Position numbers and translations under genes: made by a program. DNA of 64,000 bases from Siphonodentalium dalli (lineage: Eukaryota > Mollusca > Scaphopoda > Gadilida > Siphonodentaliidae), in NCBI GenBank assembly GCA_032622095.1, contig CP136064.1:172616310-172680309 (forward strand), in the 5' to 3' direction. Under the pieces are notes generated by a model. It did not search any database. It was given only the letters and a program-made list of their open reading frames with translations, and was not told where the DNA came from. Within the stretch, counting starts at the first letter, position 1, and the number at the start of each line of letters is the position of its first letter. Below, one piece after another: positions 44,591 through 55,416 of this stretch.

Positions 44591-45901
44591 TATGCATCAG
44601 AGATGGCAAATGTGTCAAACAAGATAGGCAAAGAATAGCTCAAGCCCAATTTAGTTATAGATACACATTTTGCATGGAATGTCGATAATTGACAGATCTG
44701 TCCAAATGATGTCCTATTACTCATCACTGAGAAGGACACTCAGATATCATAAGATAGGACTGCATAATTATCCTGAAAGTGTTCATTCAGAACGCCCACA
44801 TCCTGTATAATTGTATCCATGCAGAGAAGGATGTGCGGATGTAAAAATTTATGGAGTCAATAACGCTCGATCTGATCGGAGATATCGTTCAAATATGCTG
44901 ATAGTCCGGCGTCTCCACCGCCAGTTGCCGTCAGTATACACATTCCATTTCTTATCCACTCTCCCTCGCACCGAAAGAAAGGAAAGGCTAACAAAGCCAA
45001 GCCGCATATGTACCCGGACGGGTATGTGGAAAGAACCGAGATACCTTTGCCCGATGTGTCCATGCTATATTATAACTTGTGTATTGATGGTCGTTGCCAG
45101 CTATTCCATACCAGCAACTTATGGTCTACCATTGACCATAGGCAATGCATCACACATACTGATGTATATACTGTTCCTGAATTCTTATAATGAATTGTGT
45201 ATATTTCAAAATGAATTATATTCTCTACTTATCCTTATATTCCACATACTACATATATCAGCATTGAATTGAACATGGCGATTTCCACCAGAGCCCATTC
45301 ACTGGGGTTCAACGATTCCTGCAGTTTTGGATATAACCGATTTTGACTCCGACTCTTTTTTTTATCAGGCTCCGAGTCTATTTCGATAATATAACCACTT
45401 ACAAATATTAGTTTTAGAAATTTAAATATGGGAATACTAGATGACTCAATTCAAAAGAATTTTGCGGTTTGCGAAGTTGCAAGAGTTACATGTTTAACAT
45501 CAGTGATTGTGATCGGCGGGGAGACATCAAAATTCATAAATTTCGAAATTCCATGATTTTGCCGTCGAGAATCATGGATGATGTTCGGATCGTCCGATTC
45601 AGGGGAGACAGAAACCATAGAGACAACTCTTTAACCCGGGTATCCCTTCTATTAAAGTAATAAAATATTCACACGATGAATTCTTTCTCGTGAAATGGCG
45701 ATTGAAGTTATGTTGGGGAAACTCCATTATATGCCACTCATATCATACAATGAAACTATATCCTATATCACATGCATATTCTAATGAATTACAAATAGGC
45801 TTACATCATTCAACATGCATATATAGTATGTCACGGTTGCACTCATTGTGGGAACTGTCCATACTTTGATTATATACAGATATCGCTGGGTTTATATATA
45901 T
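44591..45901. other. Gene-free stretch; long but unconvincing ORF
   Basis: A 153-codon plus-strand frame (44811-45272) has a Cys-rich first half and a hydrophobic end, but its composition shifts and no domain is seen. A MITE-family block (ATGTCCTATTACTCATCACT) lies at 44708-44727. Confidence 0.35.
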
Positions 45902-46059
45902 GCAATCAACGTCGTTTTCGATGAATCTGTCGGCGTATAGAAGTGTCGGATGCCGAATTACATATAGTTCGCGAAATTATACTATGTATGTAGTTCGGCA
46001 TCCGACACTTCTATTATGTTCTATACGCCGACAGATGCATCGAAAACGACGTTGATTGC
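45902..46059. mobile_element. Palindromic MITE (GCAATCAACGTCG ends)
   Basis: The arms start GCAATCAACGTCGTTTTCGA and continue through CTGTCGGCGTATAGAA and GTGTCGGATGCCGAA for about 75 bp each, nearly identical. The right arm has a ~9-bp insertion. The centre is GTTCGCGAAATT. Flanks are TAT-rich. Confidence 0.87.
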
Positions 46060-46756
46060 TTATAATTACGACAGTCCGCATATTAGTTGGTGATTAAACA
46101 AGCTTTTTTTAAAAGAAACTATAGTAAAAACACTAAAATAGTAAAACTATCCAAGTGATATTGGTGTCTGGACTTCAGCTGCTCTTTTAACCGAAATGGG
46201 AAATTGGGTCGAGAATAAATTGGGCGACCGACTGGAACTTGGAAATTCGAGATGAACACACACACACACAATACGATCTCTGTTTCGAACTACACAAAAG
46301 CAAGACACCACACCCGTAAACTGTTAAACTGTACTTGCTGGTGTAAATTTCACTTATTCAAAACGATTCTAGAACATATATTGTCATAAAGACAATCCGA
46401 TTCGATAGCTATTCTGAAGCGGTGTTCCCAAAATTCCCCACAAAAATTTGCGGTCTCCGGTGACAAACTCGAAAAGTAAACAATCGCTACAAAGGTGCAT
46501 TCTATGCTCTCATGACCACTGCCATGTCATATTAGTATTGGCACGAAGCTGGATAAATGCTAATACTAATGGTGGAATAGTTATGTAATACATTGCTTTA
46601 TCCCCAACTAAATTAATGTACTATTTTGCTGTTTAATCGGCGATAACACTTGACATGTTTTAAACGGTTACATTCGTAACATTCAGCAGTACAGCACTGC
46701 AACTTAAAATCCGATAATGATTGTAAAGTCAAAATTAATACAAATACATATTTATA
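46060..46756. other. Gene-free spacer
   Basis: A short CA run is at 46258-46270. No coding or structural feature is otherwise supported. Confidence 0.45.
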
Positions 46757-47326
46757 AATGCATCAGTTGAACGAATCAAAGGCCAATATCAAGTAAACGG
46801 CTTGCAACAAACAGAGCTGACGCCCTATTACGATGGACCAAACGATTCCTGGCAATATATATATCACGATTCGATCCTGCCAAGAAGCCTTCTGCCCAAA
46901 TCCACCATACCGGCACTGGACACTGGGTGCTTTCTGTGATGGACAATAACAATCATGTACACCTTTTAGATAGTCTATTCGCAGACAAGTTGTCTGCATC
47001 TTTGGAAATACAACTTGGACAATTGTATTTCAATACAATTCATGTGCCACAAGTGCAACAGCAAACCAATTCAGTTGATTGTGGCTTATTTGCAATAGCG
47101 TTCTTAGTAGAATTTTGCATCACCAGTAAAATAGGGATGAACTATTTTGATCAAAAGAAACTTAGGGGCCATCTTGTAGAATGTTTGGAGAAAAATGAAT
47201 TGACAATGTTTTCAACGGTGAAGAGACCACTGAAATTAAAGAAAAAACAAAGTCTTGTCTACGACATTGAGCTTGACTGTAATGAATGTAGATTATACCA
47301 AATATTTTTTTATGATATGATGTAGA
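46757..47326 (+). pseudogene. Ulp1-like (C48) cysteine protease fragment, frameshifted
   Basis: The sequence encodes the catalytic half of a SUMO/ubiquitin-like protease of a type common as unnamed proteins in invertebrate genomes. A first frame (46757-46850) reads INASVERIKGQYQVNGLQQ-like. After a frame change inside an ATATATAT run, a second frame carries GTGHWVLSVMDNN (catalytic His), LLDSLFADKL (catalytic Asp) and QQTNSVDCGLFAIAFLVEFC (catalytic Cys). It continues to a CNECRLYQIFFYDMM end, where a zinc (PHD-like) finger would begin, and is then cut by TAG in a GATGTA repeat. Both ends and the frame break point to a pseudogene or element remnant. Confidence 0.8.
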
Positions 47327-47342
47327 TGTAGATGTAGATGTT
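47318..47342. repeat. GATGTA short tandem repeat
   Basis: ATGTAG is repeated about four times immediately at the stop of the protease fragment and is followed by a TTTTATTCAC tail-like sequence. Confidence 0.7.
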
Positions 47343-47597
47343 TTATTCACACAATAATTAGTTTACAACAAATCAACAATAATATATCAAAAATCAAGTG
47401 TAATTATTGTGTGGGGGTGGCATAACCAGGATTGGCTGTCTTCCTGTCACCCCCGTCAGTGTAGCAAGGAGAGATGTGATATATGGGCCCACTATAGCTG
47501 TGTTAATATTTCCAGCAGTAACGTGTCAACCATAAATTATGTTTGTAGCAAATGTTTGTAATTTTGTAATTGTTGTTGCATTTGAATTAATGTGCGC

Positions 47598-47748
47598 ATT
47601 AATATTCAGATAGTTGTCTCGGTATCGTCTCCATATTGTCGCCATTGCTTTGTCAACGTTATTGGCACGTATCTTATATACGGATAGCGATGGTGACGTG
47701 GTCGGAACCATGGGGGTTTGATACCGAGACCACTATTTGAATATTAAT
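47598..47748. mobile_element. MITE pair, unit 1 (ATTAATATTCA ends)
   Basis: The inverted ends read ATTAATATTCAGATAGTTGT and the complement of CACTATTTGAATATTAAT. They extend to GTCTCGGTAT, about 28 bp. The unit is 151 bp and almost identical inside to unit 2 at 47829-47976. Confidence 0.82.
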
Positions 47749-47828
47749 TTCCCACACAAGGGAATATCGTTGAATTTGATATTCATTTCATGTTGGCTAT
47801 TATGCATAGTGTGTCATATTTGTGACAT

Positions 47829-47976
47829 AAATATTCATATAGTTGTCTCGGTTTCGTCTCCATATTGTCGCCATTGCTTTGTCAACGTTATTGGCACGTA
47901 TCTTATATACGGATAGCGATGGCGATATGGTCGGAACTTGGGGGTTTGATACCGAGACCATTATTTGAATATTAAT
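47829..47976. mobile_element. MITE pair, unit 2
   Basis: It is about 95% identical to unit 1 over GTCTCCATATTGTCGCCATT, TTGGCACGTATCTTATATAC and the GATACCGAGACCA end. It is in the same orientation and 80 bp downstream. Confidence 0.82.
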
Positions 47977-48219
47977 GTGCACTTCATTGAGTCATCTTTG
48001 TCATGTATTGAGTTTGATATCTTTTGTTAACAGTTTATAAATCATGTATGTCTCATGTTTGTTATTATATGTTATGTGTTTATTATGATTAAATAAAGTT
48101 ATCATTTAAAATAAATGTATTCACTTTCTAAATTATTATTTCGCAAAAAAACTCAAATGCTCCAAAACACAATAGTCTAGAGTCGCCAATTAGTTAATCC
48201 GATTACCTATAACGCTAAG

Positions 48220-50030
48220 CACATAAGCCGCTTACACCTTTTAATTGGAGCCGACCGCTTACACTTTATAGAACGAAAGAACGAAAAGTTGAATAAAATC
48301 AACAAATTTGTGAATTTAAAAACAATTCAAACGTTAAAGGCACGTGAGGCCTTAATTGTCGAAAATATTCATATTTGTTCCAAACACCGTAAACAGAAAA
48401 ACATTAAAACGCATACAGTTTCGTTCATATATACCATGACCATCGCGTAAACAGCATGTTATCATAAAGACCTACTATATTTTACCTAAGCAAGAGCCTG
48501 ATTGGGTTACAGGGGACAGCACAATGCTACTGGCTAATCACACACACATGGCATAGACGCTCTTTATTAGTTTCATATCAGGAATTCACCAACAAAGAAC
48601 GCTCTTTATGCTTACCATCACAATATAAACAAACACCAGAAAGGTAACTTTTTATGCTTTTGTTTACATAACAATGGTTAAACATATGAGAATAACATAC
48701 TGTTTATGCGATATTTCTTATTTATATACGGACAAAGTCTGTCTACATTTTGATGTTCTTTCTCTTTGTGGCGGTTTTTGACGGGTGGAAATATTTTGAC
48801 AGGGTACCCACCGCCAAGGCCAACCGTACCTTTAATGTATTCCATGTCATAACACGGACATATGTACTAAATTTCAGTCATATCCCATTTATAAACAAAG
48901 AAGATAATGCGACATCAAGACAGCTTACACCTGTTATTTTGGAGCCGACCGCATACACTTTATAGTGTGTTTCAGAACGAAAAAGTTGAATAAAATCAAT
49001 AAATTTGTGATTTTAAAAACGTTATTGTATTCCATGTCCCAGCCCGGGCAATATACACCAAATTTCAATAATATCCACAGAGAAACAACGGACCAAACGC
49101 CATATAACACACCGTATACACCTTTTATTTGGAGCCGGCCTCGGCATACACTTTTATAGTGTGTCCCGTCTTAGGTTACCACTAGAAACGGAAGTTATTT
49201 CTTGCTATTTGATTGGTGGACTAAATAAAATTCCGGGTAAATTCGCCCCATGGATATTCGACTTTGTTTGCGAACTTTTTAAAGTATCACAACATGTGCA
49301 CCCAGTGATGCGGGAAACGACACTTCCCTCGGCTGATAGAAATTGTCGCTACCAAGTGTATCTAAGGGCCTTGACCAATCAAATGCAAGCATTTAAGTGA
49401 AAGCGAAAGTAGTTGATTATATACTCATATAGCTTGGTTGATACGATGTTGCTGTTTGATTTATCCGTGAATACGATGCGAATTTGGGATGACGAGGTGT
49501 TAAAGGCACGGGCGGCGTTCGTTGAAGAAATATTCATATTTGTTCAAATCGCCATCACGGAATGAATATTTAAATATATGTTAATCACACACAAATGATA
49601 TAAACGCTCTTTATTATTTCCATATCAGGAAAACAGTAACAAATAACGCTCTTTATGTCTACCATATCCGGATCTAAACAAAAGCCAGGTTCTGTAACGT
49701 TTTTAGCTTTTGTTTACATAACAAAGGAAAACATTTGACAATATAACATACTGTTTATGCCATATTTCTGATTGGTATAAGAACAAGGTATGTCTATATT
49801 TTACTATTGTTTATTTTTATGGCGGTTTTTGATGCTGAATATTTTAACAGCATACCCACCCGCCAACGCCCCCCCCCCATATCTTTAATAGCGATAGGCT
49901 CATGTACCGAGAAAGACGTAGCAATATCATTGTGTTACAATCGGAACCGATCAATTCGCCCAAAATAAGGGTCGGAGAGTCGGAGCCAATGCAACACTTT
50001 TAATTTGGAGTTTTATATAATAAAAAGTCA
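48220..50030. repeat. Direct-repeat modules (48.2-50.0 kb)
   Basis: A ~300-bp module at 48530-48835 recurs at 49575-49890. Shared blocks are ACGCTCTTTATTA, GCTTTTGTTTACATAACAA, ACATACTGTTTATGC, TGGCGGTTTTTGA and ACCCACC. A second module (GGAGCCGACCGCTTACACTT, AAAGTTGAATAAAATCAA) occurs at 48230-48320, again at 48930-49020, and in part near 49125 and 49985. The frames inside (48750-49400) look incidental. Confidence 0.75.
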
Positions 50031-50345
50031 ATACAAGCAAATCACACTTTTCTCATCGTGGGTCCGAAAAGTCATAGATCATTGTTGACTCGAATTTGCG
50101 CGTTAAGAGTTTTATTTTCACTCAAAACCATTTGCTGGAGTTAGAAGTTTGATATTTTTTTTACGAATTATTTACTAATCAAGGCGTCGATTGAGCACAA
50201 TTAATATCGCAAATCTTCATTTGGTGCCAAAAAAGAACGACTTTGTGCTTGCTACAAACTGATTCCACAAGGGATTTAATGATCCAATTAAGAAGATCTC
50301 ACTAATAATTACCATTTTTCACGACGTTCCAGTTTTCTTAAAAAA
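50031..50345. other. Gene-free spacer before the minisatellite
   Basis: No feature is supported; AT-rich unique sequence. Confidence 0.4.
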
Positions 50346-50349
50346 AAAC

Positions 50350-50941
50350 AAAATCGAGTAGTCTCTCTCTCTCCCTCTAAATCGAGTCTCTCCCTCTCTA
50401 CCTCTAAATCGAGTCTCTCCCTCTCTCTCCCATCTAAACCGAGTATCTCCCTCTCTCTCCCCTCTAAATCGGGTCTCTCACTCTCTCCCTCTAAATCGAG
50501 TCTCTCTCTGTCACCCTCTAAATCGAGTCTCTCTCTGTCCCCCTCTAAATCGAGTCTCTCTCTCTGCCCCCTCTAAATCGAGTCTCTCTCTCCCCCTCTA
50601 AATCGAGTATCTCTCTCTCCCCCTCTAAATCGAGTCTCTATCTATCTCTCTCTCTCCCCTCTAAATCGAGTCTCCCTCTCTCTCCCCTCCTCTAAATCGA
50701 GTCTCCCTCTCTCTCTCCCCTCTAAATCGAGTCTCCCTCTCTCTCCCCCTCTAAATCGAGTCTCCCTCTCTCCCCTCTAAATCGAGTCCCCCTCTCTCTC
50801 TCACCCTCTAAATCGAGTCTCCCTATCTCTCTCTCTCTCCCCCCTCTAAATCGAGTCTCACTCTCTCCCCCTCCTAAATCGAGTCTCCCCCCTCTCTCTC
50901 TCCCCTCTAAATCGAGTCTCCCTCCCTTTCCCCTCTAAATC

Positions 50942-51025
<84 letters not shown>
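50350..51025. repeat. Pyrimidine-rich minisatellite, ~21 copies, ending in (CT)n
   Basis: The core CTCTAAATCGAGTCTC recurs about 21 times with CT/CCCT spacers of variable length (period about 24-38 bp). A few cores vary (AAACCGAG, AAATCGGG, AAATCCAG). From 50945 the array turns into a nearly pure CT dinucleotide run. The strand is almost entirely pyrimidine between cores. Confidence 0.95.
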
Positions 51026-51027
<2 letters not shown>

Positions 51028-51703
51028 GCATTACGCAGTGCAAATTGTACACATCTGTATGTGAGAGCTGTTGAACTCAGTAGTCGATATAAAAATTCCA
51101 GTCACTCGCCGCCGCATTCCATAATCAGCCATGTACATGCATGCGTCCATCGGTTTACATCAATGTGCATTTCAACCAAATGCGGCACTGGTTAGAACCG
51201 GTAGGATTTTTATAATATATCGATCGTTATCGAAAGAGAATAAATTATGTTTTCATGAGCAGGTCGCCTTCGAAACGTATTATAAGAATCGACAGGCAGA
51301 GAATATATTCAACAACATTCCACCTTAGCCCTCGAAAATAACTTCCTGTCGCACAAGAAAATAGTCCCCTTGAACATCGACCCCTCTGCACTACAGCAGC
51401 ACGAGTAAAGAGAACTAACTCTATTAATTATGATATAGAATATCGTTGCGTTCGTTGACTCCTGGTGTTATATCTCATTATTTTGTAATATACAGTCCAT
51501 TCAAGTGGGTACATGACAACGAGTTAACTGGTAGTAGCAACTACCGGTACTACAAGGTAACTCGTAGTGGCAGTCAACATGTTAACCTCGTTTCAGCCGC
51601 TATAAAATTAATATAACGACTAAGAACATACGCAGGTAGTCATTGGGAAAAACAAATGAGCTATGCACAAATAAAAGCCCCCAACAGGAAATGTTTTCAC
51701 CTG
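51026..51703. other. Gene-free spacer
   Basis: A plus-strand 65-codon frame at 51131-51328 has no recognisable domain. An inverted cluster of ACTGGTAGTAGC, ACTACCGG and AACTCGTAGT lies at 51530-51570. Confidence 0.4.
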
Positions 51704-51710
51704 GAGTCAG

Positions 51711-52271
51711 CAGGGGGGGGGGGGGGGGGGGGGGGGGGGGGTCGGAAAAAAATTTCAGGCACGTATGGCATTTTTTCCCTTTCGATCATTTTTTGTACCC
51801 ACCCACGGCCAAATATTTTTTCCGTTTTCGGCAGTTTTTTCCGACCATTTTTTTACACCCCCCCCTTTTAACACTAAAACATAGATTTGCGGGGGGAATT
51901 CACTGTAAACAGCTGTATATGAATTTCTGTGCATACTATTTATCATGGATGTTAACATGGACATGTAAATAGGAATGAGTCATTTTGAGGTCATTCGGCC
52001 AAAAAAAACATGGCTGCCAGCGGCCATCTTGGATTTCAAATTTTGCAACAAAATACAACACGATAACTGCCTGCAGTCAGTTTACCAGTTAGAATTACAT
52101 TATTTATCTCATTCAAAGTGGTTTTGAAGCTCAACTCATTGCCAAAACACTAAAAAAAGAAGAAGCAGGAAATCTTTTTTTTAGTTGCGGAAAAAATTGC
52201 TTGTTGGTGGCTTTGACCATCCACCCACCCCGGCATACGTGCCGGAATTTTTTTTTCACCCCCCCTCCCTG
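51711..52271. mobile_element. CAGGG...CCCTG DNA transposon, non-autonomous, copy B
   Basis: This is the second copy of the element at 14163-14709 in the same orientation. It is flanked by an exact 7-bp repeat GAGTCAG (51704-51710 and 52272-52278). The left end is CA plus 29 consecutive Gs. The interior shares GGCACGTATGGCATTTTTTC, AACAGCTGTATATGAATTTC and CGGCCATCTTGGATTTC with copy A, with small indels. It has no transposase. Confidence 0.92.
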
Positions 52272-52278
52272 GAGTCAG

Positions 52279-55200
52279 TACTATATATTTAAGAACTAAC
52301 TATTGTACAAAACATATAAGCTAAAACAAATAACATTAGCAAGCATACAGGTGAAATAAATAATCAATAGCAATATAGCAATATACACGATTCCATGGGC
52401 TTGTAGGAGGGCTGAAAGATAAGGTTTTAAGCATGTAATGTCTATAGCTGTCAGTTTGGCCTTTGTTATTGATGGGAGTAGTTTTGATGGTTACATTATT
52501 TTATAAAGGTACCATAGTATACAAAATTGGATGATGTTTGAATACGAAGAATGTGTTTGGTATCTGGTCTGGGCCAGCTCAATATGGTAGTCCGCCGAAA
52601 AAGAGCCTGATTTCTCTCCCTAGAAAAGACTGCTGCACTTCAAAGATAAAATTTCAAAATTTCTTTATTTTTTAATTTATCTTACATATAACTAGGTTAT
52701 ATCAGCACATAAGGTGACTATAGACTGATATTCGCTGTCATCGTTAGCTATGTGACCGTCTTCGGCCACAAAATGGTTAAAATGAAAATTTTGCATAGTC
52801 GGTCCAATGGAGATAATTCAACTTGTGGTGTGACAATTCAATCAAAATACAGACATGTGGATGTTTCGACTATTTCTGTATCTTGTAACCAAGCATTCAT
52901 GTCCTGTTTATCAATGACAATGGCGCAGCAGAAGGTTGTACTAATAGTGAAGTACCCCGCAAAATGGTGAAAATAGCCAGAAATCGTGTATAGCTACCTA
53001 ACAGTAAAAATGTCTGACCGAGCATCACTAACACTGGACGAACCAAGGAACAGTAACTCAGGTAAAAAAAAGTCATGATTTCGAACCAGATCGAGATGTT
53101 GTTGTGAAAGATCCATATATACCAAATATTAATGCAATCGTTTGACGTTTGTTCAAGTTATCGCGCTAACAGTAATTTACTTACTAAAATAGACAACTTA
53201 AGGACCGTAACACAGGTAAAGTATTTACGTTTGTGCATGTTATCGCGCTATCGGACATAAAATTACTATAAATATAAACAATTGCCACAACTATGGGTTA
53301 GAACGTTGGGGCGATTTTCTGTATGCAGCTGTCCCACAATGAAAATTCATCAATGTGCCCTGGTATATGAATAAACAGAAAACAAAAACTGCAAACATAA
53401 GAAAATCAATACAACAGATACCAGATTGTTTTGAAACATTCTGAAGAGGAGTGACTATGGCCGATTGATTGAGCAAAGTCAAATTTAAAAATCTCATGAA
53501 GGGATATAGGATCTAATCTGACCATGTGCTAAGCCGTACCCGCATTATCACTCACGTTATACGACCGCCCTAGTATACCACCAGGATTCCTATATCACAC
53601 CTCACGGGATGCACCCGATTGTAAACCGGGTACCACATTACGGAATTCTTACTCCTCGCAGTGGGGCGCTGGACCTATTATAGCATGGGCATCAGGTTTT
53701 ATATGGACATTTGGGTATATCCTTCAGGTACGAATACACGAAACCACGCACCACCCTCCATTATATGTTAGGGTTAGTGTATTCTTACATGAAGGACATA
53801 CCGAAATTTGTAAAGTCAAGTCCTGAGTTTTCTTCAGCATGGAACAATAAAGAGCGTTTCTATATGGTGAACATAAAGAGCGTGTATCTCACTTTGCGAA
53901 AATCTGAAACGGCTGTAAAAATCCCAGGACTTCAATATTTTATTCTTCAAAGTATATAAAGTCTGCAGCTTGTATTATCGATCTATGTAAATTTAATTTT
54001 GAGTTGTGGTAAATGTGGGGCTGCGCTTTGGAATAAATCTGTTGGTTTGCATGTTGACTTGCATGGTAGGGTGACAATGTAGTGTAAATCGTTTTGAAGC
54101 TGATGGATTATTGCTAAGACCACGCATTATTATAATGTCTTCATTGTTTTATCATTCCTCAAGTGGTGAAGTCGGCTGCTTATATAGTTCCTTGACATTC
54201 CTCTAAATTAACAATAGACCATTCCAATGGCTACATTTATAAGTGAGTGGAAGAATCGAATCCACATTTACAATATATATATATAGATAGAGATAGAGAG
54301 CTCAGTACTTTCTGCACATCAGACATTCTCATCAATAAATGAGACATGTAAAATGTGTCTGGTTACTGCGATGTGTGCATGCGGGAAAGTTTGCCGACAC
54401 CACAGAGCAACTAAACAATTTAAATTTTGGCAAAACTCGCGTATTTCACAGGCGAGTTTAATCATTAACAGCGACTCATCAAATAAAACCATAGAAGACT
54501 ATGGGTGGTATATTTAAATAAAATTGGAAGAGGAGTTTGTGTTATTCAGTTTTATGAGCTGCATAATTGCACCAGGTAACTGACAAGACATGGCGCTGGT
54601 ATACCATATGCATGTATAATTATACATGTACAATTGCTCACGATAGTTATATATATATCTTTATTGACCTCCATAACTGAAGAGTTTATCAAATGTTATA
54701 CATGTATACAGTATCAAGGTAGGCTAACATTTTAGCCAACATGAAAATAAACAAATAGCAGTATATATATACACAAATGACACAAGTGCCACCAAGACAT
54801 GGTATACATGTTGGGTCAAATATTGAGAAGCCTTACCCACAGGCAGATATAAATTCAGACATGCAATCAGACATACCGACATGCGGACATAGTATATGCA
54901 GATAGACAAACACAGGCACGCGAACATAACTTTTAAACCTGAACATATTTACATAATGCGGATAAAATCCGAAAGATACAGAGAATAAATGCTTAAACTC
55001 GCATTTGCTAATTTACTGGCGCAATCAGTTAGAATTTGGAATATTATTCAAATGTTAGTATTGTGTCGTTTACTATTCAAATACAATTGATATACCACAA
55101 TGCATAAGTGCAAGGAATACAAAAGCGCACACAACTGCTATTTTTACATTCACACCGGTAACATCACATCCGCAAGGACGACTGATGATGACTACACCGA

Positions 55201-55416
55201 CAGACTACAATACACAGAGATACAATTTCGGAAAAAACATATTACCTGTATCAACGTAATTGGCCTTTCGTCTGATGTGGTAATATAACTTAATTGGGAA
55301 TGAAAGCTTATTTCCTTTGCATTTTTGATCCGAACATTGGAATTTGATTTCTGTGGTGATCAGTTAATAATTGGTCCTAACATACCACTGTGGATTTTCG
55401 TTGATACGTTTGGAGA
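52279..55416. other. Gene-free stretch
   Basis: It contains the dispersed repeat at 53503-53690, an ACATAAAGAGCGTGTAT/AATAAAGAGCGTTTC pair near 53850-53885, and simple TATATA/GATAGA at 54275-54298. I support no gene. Confidence 0.45.
53503..53690. repeat. Dispersed repeat, second copy of the 37340 family
   Basis: It shares the ordered blocks GCTAAGCCGTA, CCGCCCTAGTA, GGGATGCACCC, ACCACATTA, ATTCTTAC and CGCAGTGGGGCG with 37340-37540. Confidence 0.7.

Noticed and set aside
44811-45272. 153-codon open frame on the plus strand
   Set aside because: No domain, composition shifts from Arg/Cys-rich to hydrophobic, no splice or promoter support, and the opposite strand is also partly open.
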